A stretch of DNA of 17,902 bases from Nitrospirota bacterium (GCA_013151555.1 JAADIA010000093.1:1-17902), one strand, 5' to 3'. Positions 1-5,973 are shown, counted from the stretch's first letter. The notes: generated by a model from the sequence alone, not told the origin. Numbers and translations: made by a program.

Positions 1-71
1 CCATGATCTACGTGCCCTATCGTACCTATGTTTATATGGGGCTTCGTTCGCTCAAATTTCTCTTTGGCCAT
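1..71 (-). CDS. tuf: Elongation factor Tu, N-terminal fragment
   Basis: EF-Tu is the GTPase that delivers aminoacyl-tRNA to the ribosome. Only the first 23 codons lie in the window, and the gene runs off the left edge. The visible peptide begins [20 protein letters not shown] and continues VDHG. This is the invariant EF-Tu N-terminus leading into the G1 (P-loop) motif GHVDHGK. The ATG lies at 69-71 and is preceded by a strong AGGAGGG ribosome binding site at about 79-85. The gene follows tRNA-Thr(GGT) on the same strand, an arrangement known from thrT-tufB in Escherichia coli, so both are probably transcribed from the promoter at 254-282. Identification is firm despite the short fragment. Confidence 0.95.
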   Translation of the reverse strand, partial: MAKEKFERTKPHINIGTIGHVDH

Positions 72-151
72 CTTCCTACCCTCCTTTGAAAGATAGTTAA
101 TCTAAGATAAAGCAGATAGTATAACTCTAAAACCTTAGACGCTCCTGCCCG

Positions 152-224
152 AGCCCACGACCGGGATCGAACCGGTGACCTCATGCTTACCATGCATGTG
201 CTCTACCAACTGAGCTACATGGGC
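152..224 (-). tRNA. tRNA-Thr (anticodon GGT)
   Basis: Read on the minus strand, the sequence folds into a complete cloverleaf. The 7-bp acceptor stem is GCCCATG with CGTGGGC (one G-T pair). The D-arm contains AGCTCAGTTGGTAGAGC. The anticodon arm has stem CATGC/GCATG and loop ATGGTAA, giving anticodon GGT. The T-arm contains GGTTCGATCC. The discriminator base is T and no CCA is encoded, so CCA must be added by nucleotidyltransferase. It reads ACC/ACU threonine codons. It lies 80 bp upstream of tuf on the same strand. Confidence 0.96.
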
Positions 225-253
225 AACTTACTTCTATAGGCAAAAGGAGTTAT

Positions 254-282
254 ATTTTATCGAATACCACTCTATCTGTCAA
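254..282 (-). promoter_or_regulatory. Promoter of tRNA-Thr - tuf
   Basis: On the minus strand a consensus -35 TTGACA (277-282) is separated by 17 bp from a -10 TAAAAT (254-259). The start site would fall near 247, about 23 nt before the tRNA 5' end. Directly upstream of the -35 (283-309) lies a nearly pure A/G tract on the plus strand (T/C on the promoter strand). Its A8 runs are broken by a G every 9 bp, which resembles an UP element. Such strength fits a stable-RNA/EF-Tu transcription unit. Confidence 0.85.
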
Positions 283-309
283 GAAAAAAAAGAAAAAAAA
301 GAAAAAATT
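283..309. repeat. A-tract with 9-bp period upstream of the tRNA-Thr promoter
   Basis: A8 runs are interrupted by single G residues at 9-bp spacing. The tract abuts the -35 box of the tRNA-Thr/tuf promoter. Phased A-tracts next to strong promoters commonly act as UP elements or intrinsic bends, but function here is inferred. Confidence 0.5.
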
Positions 310-559
310 CGCAAACCTTTGACCTGTAAAGAAACACTTTGTCGACGGTAATAAAAAATAAAGAGGGGGAATTGAAAGAGAAAAGTAGGAGCAACTCCCT
401 TTCTTTCTTCGAACTCCGGGAAATCGCAAAGTAATTTCAGGCGCCGAGTTCCGGAAATGCTTCGCATTTCTTGAGAAAAGAACAGAGGAAATAATTCGCA
501 CCTACCGTTTCGCTTTGCTTTTGCGTAACCAAACAAAGCCGGGGAAACCCATTAAAAAC
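310..559. other. Non-coding gap with small hairpins; no gene seen
   Basis: No convincing ORF with a ribosome binding site lies here. Visible structure includes a hairpin GAAATGC-TTC-GCATTTC at about 454-470. A larger imperfect stem pairs GAACTC (411-416) with GAGTTC (445-450). The string TAATTCGCACCTACC at 492-506 resembles the constant left arm of the leader elements at 729-746 and 828-845, but lacks a perfect matching right arm. Confidence 0.5.
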
Positions 560-588
560 TTGAATTTTTTCCCGGAAACGGATATAAT
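560..588 (+). promoter_or_regulatory. Promoter of the PpiD/SurA-like gene
   Basis: -35 TTGAAT (560-565), a 17-bp spacer and a perfect -10 TATAAT (583-588). The start site is expected near 595, which leaves a 5' leader of about 290 nt before the ATG at 888. The leader holds several stem-loops. Confidence 0.75.
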
Positions 589-600
589 CCCAGACAGCAA

Positions 601-648
601 ATGAAAACGCAGTTTAGGAAGCGGAACACTCAGAAGTTACCCGGCTGA
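601..648 (+). CDS. Possible 15-codon leader ORF
   Basis: An ATG about 6 nt after the predicted transcription start opens a 15-codon frame, MKTQFRKRNTQKLPG then TGA. The peptide is strongly basic. No Shine-Dalgarno sequence fits between the start site and the ATG, so translation would have to be essentially leaderless. It could be a leader peptide linked to the downstream hairpin at 671-708, or simply chance. Low confidence. Confidence 0.15.
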   Translation: MKTQFRKRNTQKLPG

Positions 649-670
649 ATTTATCCTTGTTATCCGCCTG

Positions 671-708
671 AAGAAGAGGATGGGCTCGGCAGAGTATCCC
701 CTCTTCTT
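671..708 (+). other. Stem-loop in the PpiD-like leader (hairpin A)
   Basis: AAGAAGAG (671-678) pairs with CTCTTCTT (701-708). An inner GGG/CCC stem (682-684 with 698-700) lies beyond a 3-nt bulge. A short T run (707-710) follows, so it could act as a weak intrinsic terminator or attenuator, but the U tract is poor. Confidence 0.45.
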
Positions 709-728
709 TTCCTGAAAAGACGGGGGAT

Positions 729-770
729 GTTAATTCGCACTTATCATCCGCCTCAGGCGGATGATGTGCT
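729..770 (+). repeat. Leader stem-loop element, copy 1
   Basis: A constant left arm GTTAATTCGCACTTATCA (729-746) and constant right arm TGATGTGCT (762-770) flank a 15-nt middle, TCCGCC-TCA-GGCGGA (747-761). The whole folds as GCAC (737-740) with GTGC (766-769), a TT bulge, then ATCATCCGCC (743-752) with GGCGGATGAT (756-765) around a TCA loop. The same arms recur in copy 2 with an unrelated but equally palindromic middle. Confidence 0.8.
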
Positions 771-786
771 ACTCACTTGCTTAGAC

Positions 787-817
787 AAGGGGAAATTCTC
801 TGCGATAATTTCCCCTT
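787..817 (+). other. Perfect 11-bp stem-loop between the two leader elements (hairpin B)
   Basis: AAGGGGAAATT (787-797) and AATTTCCCCTT (807-817) are exact reverse complements around a 9-nt loop, CTCTGCGAT. There is no long T tract after it, so it is not a standard terminator. It alternates with the two related stem-loops in the leader. Confidence 0.7.
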
Positions 818-827
818 AAGCTGCGGA

Positions 828-875
828 GTTAATTCGCACTTATCACTTAGCACAGCTAAGTGATGTGCTCATTAA
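828..875 (+). repeat. Leader stem-loop element, copy 2, abutting the ribosome binding site
   Basis: The left arm (828-845) is identical over 18 nt to copy 1 and the right arm TGATGTGCT (861-869) over 9 nt. The 15-nt middle CTTAGC-ACA-GCTAAG (846-860) is different but again a perfect 6-bp hairpin. GCAC (836-839) pairs with GTGC (865-868). Here the base extends further: TTAAT (829-833) with ATTAA (871-875). The final AA overlaps the AAGGAG ribosome binding site (874-879) of the ATG at 888, so folding could affect translation. Confidence 0.8.
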
Positions 876-887
876 GGAGACGAAAAT

Positions 888-2495
888 ATGCTTAGAATGT
901 TGCGGAAGAAGATGAGAGCTATTCTTATCGTTACGATACTTATTATCATCCCTGCCTTCATCGGATTTTATGGCGTCGGACGCTACCGGGGAAGAAATAG
1001 GCAGCAATCGGTCATCGCCAAGGTCAACGGTCAGAAGATTTCCTATCGCCAGTTCTACGACACTTATCAGAAAATTAAGGAGAGTCAACAGACCATCTAC
1101 GGAAAGAGCCGTTTGAGCGAGGAGAATGAGAAACAGCTCAATAAAGCAGCCCTGGAACAGTTAATTAAAAAACACATCCTTCAGCGGGAGGCTAAAAGAC
1201 GCCATATTAAGGTAAGCGATAAAGAAGTGTTAAGGGAAATTGAATCTTACACTCCCTTTCAGAAAGATGGGAAATTCGACCGGGACCGCTACCTCCGGGT
1301 TATGCAGTTTAACCGAATTAACCCCAAGCAATTCGAGGAAGGAATACGAAACGATCTACGGATAAGGAAACTCCTCCGGCAAGTAGTAGAAGGAGCAATT
1401 GTCTCCGGCGAGGAGATGAGAAAAGAATATGTCAGAAGAAATGCAAAGGTAAGGGTAAAATACCTCCTCTTCAAAACGGAAACCTTTAAAAAAGATATAA
1501 CCGTAGATAAAAAAGAGATCGAGGAATATTTCCAGGCTCACAAGCAGGAGTTCAAGATACCGGATAGAGTAAATGTAGAATATATAATGGTCCGCTTTAA
1601 GCCTAAGGAAATAGAGGTGAAAGAAAAGGAGATAGTCGACTATTACCGGGAACACCCCGAGCGATATAAAAAAGAAGGCTCTGAAAAGACTTCATCTAAA
1701 GCTCCCTCCCTTATTCCCCTCAAGGAGGTAAGGGCAGAGATCAAAGATACCCTGACTAATCAGAAGGCAGAAGATAAGGCCCGGGAAGAAGCAGAAGGCT
1801 TGGCCTCCAACCTCTTCGACATAGCCGCCTGGAAAGCCATGGTTAAGGAGAAAGGGTTGAAAGTGAAGGAAACGGGCTTCTTTGCTCGTGGAGAAGCCAT
1901 AAAAGACATTGGCTGGGCACCCGATTTCGTTGAGGAAGCTTTCTCCCTTGAGAAAGATGAAGTAAGCAGTGCTGTCCAGACTCCCAAAGGCTATGCTATC
2001 TTTATCGTAAAAGAGAAAAGCGCAGCCCATCTCCCCCGCTTAGAAGAGGTGAAGGCTAAGGTGGAAGAGAAGGTACGATACGAAAAGGCAAAGGCCCTGG
2101 CACGGACAAAGGCCCTGGAGTGTTTGAGGAAATTGAAAGAAGGAAACAGCTTCGAGGAAACAGCTAAAGAATTCTCCCTAAAGGTCAAGGACAGTGGACT
2201 TTTCACCCAGGGGGGATATATCGAAGGAATCGGGCTCTCCTCTCCTTTTGCCACAGCCGCTTTCTCCCTCCAGCAGGGAAAGATAAGCCCGGTGGTAGAG
2301 GTCAGCCTGGGCTTTGTCATCCTTAAGGAAGAAGAGAAAAAAGGAATAGATGAAAAGAAATTTGCCTCAGAAGCAGAAGAGTTACGGAAAGAGCTCCTTC
2401 CCTGGAAACAGATGGGAATCTACAATAAGTGGTATCGGGCCCTGAGGAAAGATGCCAAAATATGGATAGACCCGAATTTCGAGAAGCAATTGTAA
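888..2495 (+). CDS. Membrane-anchored PpiD/SurA-like periplasmic chaperone (parvulin-family)
   Basis: Probable periplasmic folding factor for exported proteins. The 535-residue protein has a short basic N-terminus and one membrane segment (about residues 11-29), as in PpiD. A SurA_N-type helical chaperone domain follows (about 41-180, beginning VIAKVNGQKISYRQFYDTY). Then comes a charged linker (about 200-300). Two regions resemble the C-terminal half of parvulin PPIase domains: about 325-377 (GFFARGE...AFSLEKDEVSSAVQTPKGYAIFIV) and about 416-480 (SGLFTQGG...AAFSLQQGKISPVVEVSLGFVILK). Neither shows a full N-terminal parvulin strand, so catalytic activity is doubtful and a chaperone role is more likely. 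ATG 888 has AAGGAG at 874-879. It is the only plus-strand gene in the left part, is monocistronic, and converges on the DUF4321 gene. Its long leader suggests post-transcriptional control. Confidence 0.8.
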   Translation: MLRMLRKKMRAILIVTILIIIPAFIGFYGVGRYRGRNRQQSVIAKVNGQKISYRQFYDTYQKIKESQQTIYGKSRLSEENEKQLNKAALEQLIKKHILQREAKRRHIKVSDKEVLREIESYTPFQKDGKFDRDRYLRVMQFNRINPKQFEEGIRNDLRIRKLLRQVVEGAIVSGEEMRKEYVRRNAKVRVKYLLFKTETFKKDITVDKKEIEEYFQAHKQEFKIPDRVNVEYIMVRFKPKEIEVKEKEIVDYYREHPERYKKEGSEKTSSKAPSLIPLKEVRAEIKDTLTNQKAEDKAREEAEGLASNLFDIAAWKAMVKEKGLKVKETGFFARGEAIKDIGWAPDFVEEAFSLEKDEVSSAVQTPKGYAIFIVKEKSAAHLPRLEEVKAKVEEKVRYEKAKALARTKALECLRKLKEGNSFEETAKEFSLKVKDSGLFTQGGYIEGIGLSSPFATAAFSLQQGKISPVVEVSLGFVILKEEEKKGIDEKKFASEAEELRKELLPWKQMGIYNKWYRALRKDAKIWIDPNFEKQL

Positions 2496-2518
2496 AAGGA
2501 GGACAACAAGCGCCTTTC

Positions 2519-2815
2519 TTACAGGAGCCTGCCCAGGTAAATAGCGCCGATGAACCCCATTAGAGTGAGAAGATTAACTTTTATATGAAAGCCAAAGGTG
2601 AAATCCAAAACATATAAGTTAATGAACCGGGGGTCAAAACCGGGGCTGATCCCGGCGATAAAGAACTTGTGAATCAGACTGGCCTTATCCTGAAAGAATA
2701 GCCCGATGATTTCCGCTGTGATGCTCCCGATCAAGGCTCCAATAATGAGAACGAGCAACCAGAAACCGATTCCTTTCCCTGCTCTTTCCCTTCTCGTTTT
2801 TCTCCTCCTTGGCAT
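2519..2815 (-). CDS. DUF4321 family small membrane protein
   Basis: A 98-residue protein with a basic N-terminus (MPRRRKTRRERAGKG) and two hydrophobic segments, about residues 17-40 (LLVLIIGALIGSITAEIIGLFF) and 77-96 (IKVNLLTLMGFIGAIYLG). The pattern GALIGS near the start and FTFGFHIKVNLLTLMGFIGAI at the end is that of DUF4321, whose function is unknown; members usually are 80-100 residues. The ATG at 2815 is preceded by a purine-rich GGGAGGGGAG. The gene lies 256 bp downstream of rnfB on the same strand, but repeats in between make co-transcription uncertain. Its 3' end converges on the PpiD-like gene with only 23 bp between them and no clear terminator. Confidence 0.7.
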   Translation of the reverse strand: MPRRRKTRRERAGKGIGFWLLVLIIGALIGSITAEIIGLFFQDKASLIHKFFIAGISPGFDPRFINLYVLDFTFGFHIKVNLLTLMGFIGAIYLGRLL

Positions 2816-2830
2816 ACCGGCCTCTCCCCT

Positions 2831-2855
2831 CCCGCCAGTCGGGATGTTGCGACTG
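2831..2855 (-). promoter_or_regulatory. Overlapping hairpins ahead of the DUF4321 ribosome binding site
   Basis: Two stems that cannot form together: CAGTCG (2836-2841) with CGACTG (2850-2855), and CCCG (2831-2834) with CGGG (2840-2843). The second sits right against the purine-rich ribosome binding site on the minus strand. The stems are short, so a switch function is only a possibility. Confidence 0.25.
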
Positions 2856-2880
2856 ATAGCTTTACAGAACCCATCCCCTT

Positions 2881-2918
2881 AAATCCAAAATCCAAATGTC
2901 AAAATCCAAATGAATCCC
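2881..2918. repeat. Short degenerate direct repeat (AAAATCCAAATG type)
   Basis: The word AAATCCAAA(ATG) recurs three to four times in a row between the DUF4321 gene and rnfB. No ORF is present. It belongs to the same class of low-complexity intergenic material seen in other gaps of the window. Confidence 0.6.
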
Positions 2919-2940
2919 TAAAATCTCAATAATAGAATTA

Positions 2941-3008
2941 AGACCTAAGACATCAGACTTTAGACCTAAGACAAAAACCAAAAAAATCTTTTAGTCTATG
3001 GTCTGCGG
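2941..3008. repeat. Inverted pair of AGACCTAAGAC-type repeats
   Basis: Direct repeats AGACCTAAGAC, ATCAGACTTT, AGACCTAAGAC (2941-2972) are followed by an inverse copy AGTCTATGGTCTGCGG (2993-3008) across an A-rich loop. The same vocabulary (AGACTTTAGACATCAGACC and its inverse) reappears at 12014-12074. Confidence 0.6.
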
Positions 3009-3010
3009 CC

Positions 3011-3069
3011 CGTTACAATTTGTCATTGATGATTCATTTGTCATTCATTATTTTAGCTCTTCCGTAACG
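3011..3069. repeat. Hairpin enclosing TTTGTCATTCATT-type repeats after rnfB
   Basis: CGTTAC (3011-3016) and GTAACG (3064-3069) form a closing stem around the repeated words TTGTCATTGATGATT and TTTGTCATTCATT. It starts just after the rnfB stop codon (3072). It might act as a transcript-end structure but has no T tract typical of intrinsic terminators. Confidence 0.45.
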
Positions 3070-3071
3070 CC

Positions 3072-3878
3072 TTATAACTTGACTATGCACTTAGTCGGAC
3101 ATTTTTCCAGAGGTTTCTTCCAGTCAGTGTCCTCTTTCATTCCCCGGATATCCACTCGGGCCAGGTTATCTTCCACTTTAAAGAGTTCCGGGCAAATCTT
3201 CTCACATAACTTACAGGCGATACAGCCTACAGAGCAGATGCTTCTAACAGCCTTTCCCTTATCCAGGGAGCTACAGGCTACAACGATCAAAGGATGAGTT
3301 CCATTTCCCATCTCCAGGGAGATGATACCCCGGGGGCAAGTCTTAACACAAATCCCACATCCGGTGCATTTCTTCTCATCTATGCGGGGTAGCCCATCTT
3401 CCATAACGATGGCCTCAAAAGGGCAAACCTGAGCACAATCCCCATATCCAAAGCAGCCATAAACACAGGATAAGCCCCCCCCGGCCACCAGGGTACTGGC
3501 CTGGCAACTTTTTAGCCCTCGATAGTCCGACCGCCACTTTTTCTCCTCGGACTTAGCCCCGCAATGAACGACAGCTATTTTCTTTTCAGCAGCCTGACTT
3601 TCTACTCCCAATACGGTAGCTAACCGCTCAGCTACTTTCGCTCCCCCGGGTACACAATCATTTACGGTTACTTCTTTAGTTAAAAGTCGTTCAGCGAATA
3701 GCTGACAACTGGCCGAACCGCAGGCTCCACAGTTAGCTCCGGGAAGAGCTGCTTCTATCTTCTCCACCCGGGGATCATCTTTGACAAACAGCTTCTTACT
3801 TGCCCAGGCGAGAATCACGGCAAAGAAGGCTCCCAAACCTGCCAGGCTCAATATCGATACTAAGACTATTGTGTCCAT
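3072..3878 (-). CDS. rnfB: Electron transport complex subunit RnfB (polyferredoxin subunit)
   Basis: RnfB relays electrons from reduced ferredoxin into the Rnf complex, which couples ferredoxin oxidation with NAD+ reduction to Na+ or H+ export. The 268-residue protein has an N-terminal membrane anchor (about residues 4-25). The RnfB-specific [4Fe-4S] motif has C50, C53, C58 and C75 (GANCGACGSASC...DCVPGG). Ferredoxin-type clusters follow: C138/C142/C148/C152, C171/C174/C177/C181 and C215/C219/C222/C225/C229, with further cysteines at 260 and 264. The frame stays open upstream to 3998, but that part is a translated low-complexity repeat. MDTIVLVSIL is the normal RnfB start, so ATG 3878 is chosen, with a modest GAAAGAG upstream. 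It is last in rnfCDGEAB, as in Clostridium-type operons. Confidence 0.95.
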   Translation of the reverse strand: MDTIVLVSILSLAGLGAFFAVILAWASKKLFVKDDPRVEKIEAALPGANCGACGSASCQLFAERLLTKEVTVNDCVPGGAKVAERLATVLGVESQAAEKKIAVVHCGAKSEEKKWRSDYRGLKSCQASTLVAGGGLSCVYGCFGYGDCAQVCPFEAIVMEDGLPRIDEKKCTGCGICVKTCPRGIISLEMGNGTHPLIVVACSSLDKGKAVRSICSVGCIACKLCEKICPELFKVEDNLARVDIRGMKEDTDWKKPLEKCPTKCIVKL

Positions 3879-3920
3879 AGTTACTCTTTCAGACGGTTTC
3901 CTAGTCACTGGTGACAGGAG

Positions 3921-3968
3921 CCCGGTTTTTTCTGTTCTCTGTGTTCTGTTTTCTGTCCTCTGTCTTCC
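3921..3968. repeat. TTCTGTTCTCTGTGTTCTG-type repeat between rnfA and rnfB
   Basis: Five or so degenerate copies of a 6-8-nt word (TTCTGT, TCTCTGTG, TTCTGT, TTTCTGT, CCTCTGTC) begin directly after the rnfA stop codon (3970-3972). The word matches the repeats at 4580-4611, 9486-9533 and 12711-12810. Confidence 0.7.
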
Positions 3969-3969
3969 G

Positions 3970-4551
3970 TTAAGCCGAAGGCAGCCCCACAAAACCATAA
4001 AAGGCTAAAGCCATAAGGCCGGCAATAAGAAGGCCGATAGGGGCGCCTTTAAGGGCTTCCGGCACATCGGCAAACTCTAACTCTTCCTTGATACCGGCCA
4101 TAATAACGATCGCCAGGGTAAATCCCAGTCCCGAACCCAAGCCAAAAAGGGTGCTCTGGATAATATTATATTGCCGTAAAACCAGGAAGAGGGCACTGAA
4201 AAGAATAGCACAGTTAGTAGTTATCAGAGGCAGGTAAATGCCCAGAGTGCGATAAAGTCCCCGGCTGGTCTTCTTGATGAACATCTCCAGCAACTGAACC
4301 AGAGCAGCGATGACGATAATGTCGGTAACATACTCTAAGAAAGGCAACTTAAACTTAATAAGGACGAAAGTGCTAAGCAGCCAGACCACCGGGGCGGTCA
4401 GAGTCATTACAAAGGTAACGGCCATCCCCATGTTTAAGCTGGACTTCACCTCACTGGATACCCCGAGGAAAGGACATATCCCTAAAAAGTATTTCAGCAC
4501 AAAGTTATTTACCACCACGGCACTGATAAATATTAAAAAAAGATTACCCAT
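3970..4551 (-). CDS. rnfA: Electron transport complex subunit RnfA
   Basis: RnfA is an integral membrane subunit of the Rnf complex and pairs with RnfE. Each contributes half of the membrane core that holds an intramembrane iron-sulfur centre. The 193-residue protein has six hydrophobic segments. It shows the conserved NNFVLKYFLGICPFLGVS stretch near the N-terminus (with the conserved Cys at about 26) and LITTNCAILFSAL at about 109-121 (second conserved Cys at 113). The length is normal. ATG 4551 has GAGGAG 6-8 nt upstream. It is 60 bp downstream of rnfE and 91 bp upstream of rnfB, both gaps filled with short repeats. Confidence 0.96.
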   Translation of the reverse strand: MGNLFLIFISAVVVNNFVLKYFLGICPFLGVSSEVKSSLNMGMAVTFVMTLTAPVVWLLSTFVLIKFKLPFLEYVTDIIVIAALVQLLEMFIKKTSRGLYRTLGIYLPLITTNCAILFSALFLVLRQYNIIQSTLFGLGSGLGFTLAIVIMAGIKEELEFADVPEALKGAPIGLLIAGLMALAFYGFVGLPSA

Positions 4552-4564
4552 TGTTTCTCCTCAC

Positions 4565-4611
4565 AGGACAGAACTCATAATTTTTCTGTTTTCTGTCATC
4601 TGTTTTCTGCC
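4565..4611. repeat. CTGTTTTCTGTCATCTG repeat with inverse GGACAGAAC between rnfE and rnfA
   Basis: TTCTGTTTTCTGTCATCTGTTTTCTG (repeat words on the plus strand) is preceded by GACAGAA (4567-4573), its inverse. The two form a 7-bp or longer stem. The repeats lie directly after the rnfE stop codon, and the same words are used between rnfA and rnfB. Confidence 0.65.
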
Positions 4612-5247
4612 TTAATGACATGCCGATCTGTTAGCCATCTTGCCGGTAAAGAAATTGCTGATCCCGATCATTGTTCCCAAAGTGAGAAAAGCTCCTGCCG
4701 GCAAGAGCATGATTATCCAGGGACGGAATCCCCCGCCCTTGCCCACGAGCGCAAGAATTTGAATCCCGAATATCGACCCCGAACCTAAAAGCTCCCGGAT
4801 GCTGGCCAGGGCAATGAGGGCCAGAGTAAAACCTACCCCCATACCCAGGGCATCAGCCACAGATCGATGGACAGGATTCTTGGAAGCGAACATTTCCTGG
4901 CGGCCCAGGATTAAACAATTAACGACAATCAAGGGAATATACGGGCCCAGGGCCTTGCTGATTGCAGGGAAGTTTCCTTTTAAGAAAAGGTCTACTATGG
5001 TTACAAAGGTAGCTATAATAACTACAAAGGAAGCAATTCTCACCTCATGGGGAAACACCCTCCTGAAGGTAGAAATGATGATACTGCTGCAAAGGAGAAC
5101 GAAGGCAGTGGCCAAGCCCATGCTCAATCCATAGACGGCCGCATTAGTTACCGCCAGGGTAGGACACATCCCTAACAACTGGCGAAAGACAGGATTTTCT
5201 TTCCACAATCCCTTAAGGGCATCTTTGAATAAAATATACTCTTTCAT
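4612..5247 (-). CDS. rnfE: Electron transport complex subunit RnfE
   Basis: RnfE is homologous to RnfA and inserts with the opposite topology in the membrane core of the Rnf complex. The 211-residue protein begins MKEYILFKDALKGLWKENPV. It contains the conserved LLGMCPTLAVTNA (Cys at about 28) and IPLIVVNCLILGR (Cys at about 111), with six hydrophobic segments. ATG 5247 has GGAGCGGGGGGGA upstream. A 143-bp gap with a long inverted repeat separates it from rnfG, unusually long for this operon. The C-terminus (MANRSACH) runs to the stop right before the repeat at 4611. Confidence 0.96.
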   Translation of the reverse strand: MKEYILFKDALKGLWKENPVFRQLLGMCPTLAVTNAAVYGLSMGLATAFVLLCSSIIISTFRRVFPHEVRIASFVVIIATFVTIVDLFLKGNFPAISKALGPYIPLIVVNCLILGRQEMFASKNPVHRSVADALGMGVGFTLALIALASIRELLGSGSIFGIQILALVGKGGGFRPWIIMLLPAGAFLTLGTMIGISNFFTGKMANRSACH

Positions 5248-5265
5248 TCCCCCCCGCTCCTTCTT

Positions 5266-5381
5266 TTGACAGGATTTACAGGATTTACAAGATTTTTTCT
5301 AACTATTCCGCCTTAAGTAAACTCTTTGTCATTAACCTTTTCTTTAAAGTTTAATCCTCTTCATCGGGTTAATCCTGTCAA
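5266..5381. repeat. Inverted repeat TTGACAGGATT ... AATCCTGTCAA between rnfG and rnfE
   Basis: TTGACAGGATT (5266-5276) and AATCCTGTCAA (5371-5381) are exact 11-bp reverse complements, 94 nt apart. The left side carries direct repeats of ACAGGATTT, and the right side carries the related words TTTAATCCTC and GTTAATCCTG. No ORF lies inside. Confidence 0.7.
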
Positions 5382-5390
5382 TTCTTTGTT

Positions 5391-5957
5391 TTATTGAAGC
5401 ACCTTCAATACCTTAGCTATCCCCTTATTAATCATATCCACTACTGCCTTTGAGGAGATGGTAGCTCCGGTTATAGCATCGATCTGCCCGGGCTTCTTGG
5501 GTGTGGCCGGATTTCTGTTCTTAATGTAGGTTATCCTCGGCTTGATGACCAGTCCCTTAAATTGGTCTTTGAACTCGGGGGTGGTAATATTCCCCCCCAA
5601 GCCCGGCGTCTCCACGCTCTCCAGAACTTGCATACCCAACAATTTTTCCAGCCGGTTATCCAGGCCAACCATCAAATAGATCTTCGCCTGGAAGCCCGGC
5701 CCTTCCACTTTAAAGGCTATCCCCACCGGCTTTCCTTCTCCATCAAGTCCTCGGTAAAGGACCAGCCCGTCTTTTTTCTCCGTTCGATAACTCTTGGCTT
5801 GGGGAAGGACAGTAAAGATAGCGGCCTTCAACGTCTTCAACCGCTGTTTCTCGATTTTGGGCGCCGCCCCTTTATATACCATAGCCAGAGTCCACCCGGA
5901 GATAACTCCTACTGCAGTAAGGACAATCACCATTTTAGCTGCCGGGGACATCTTCAT
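5391..5957 (-). CDS. rnfG: Electron transport complex subunit RnfG (FMN-binding)
   Basis: RnfG carries a covalently bound FMN on the outer face of the membrane and passes electrons within the Rnf complex. The 188-residue protein has one N-terminal membrane helix (about residues 8-28) followed by an FMN-binding domain. The flavinylation motif is DAITGATISSKAV, with the acceptor threonine at about residue 166, and SVETPGLGGNI at about 114-124 is the conserved surface loop. ATG 5957 has GAGGTGA just upstream. A second ATG two codons in is possible but less well spaced. The gene starts 16 bp after rnfD, and covalent flavinylation would need an ApbE-type transferase that is not in this window. Confidence 0.96.
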   Translation of the reverse strand: MKMSPAAKMVIVLTAVGVISGWTLAMVYKGAAPKIEKQRLKTLKAAIFTVLPQAKSYRTEKKDGLVLYRGLDGEGKPVGIAFKVEGPGFQAKIYLMVGLDNRLEKLLGMQVLESVETPGLGGNITTPEFKDQFKGLVIKPRITYIKNRNPATPKKPGQIDAITGATISSKAVVDMINKGIAKVLKVLQ

Positions 5958-5973
5958 TCTTTCACCTCAAATT

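Noticed and set aside
279-536. Minus-strand frames in the gap between tRNA-Thr and the PpiD-like gene
   Set aside because: They end in phenylalanine-rich translation of the A/G tract, lack ribosome binding sites and overlap the tRNA promoter region.
2496-2502. AGGAGG directly after the PpiD-like stop codon, suggesting a downstream gene
   Set aside because: No start codon or open plus-strand frame follows at the right distance; the convergent DUF4321 gene occupies the sequence.
3879-3998. N-terminal extension of RnfB (40 residues, including RQRTENRTQRTEK)
   Set aside because: It is a translation of the low-complexity GACAGAGAACAGA repeat. The known RnfB N-terminus starts at MDTIVLVS, so the start was set at 3878.
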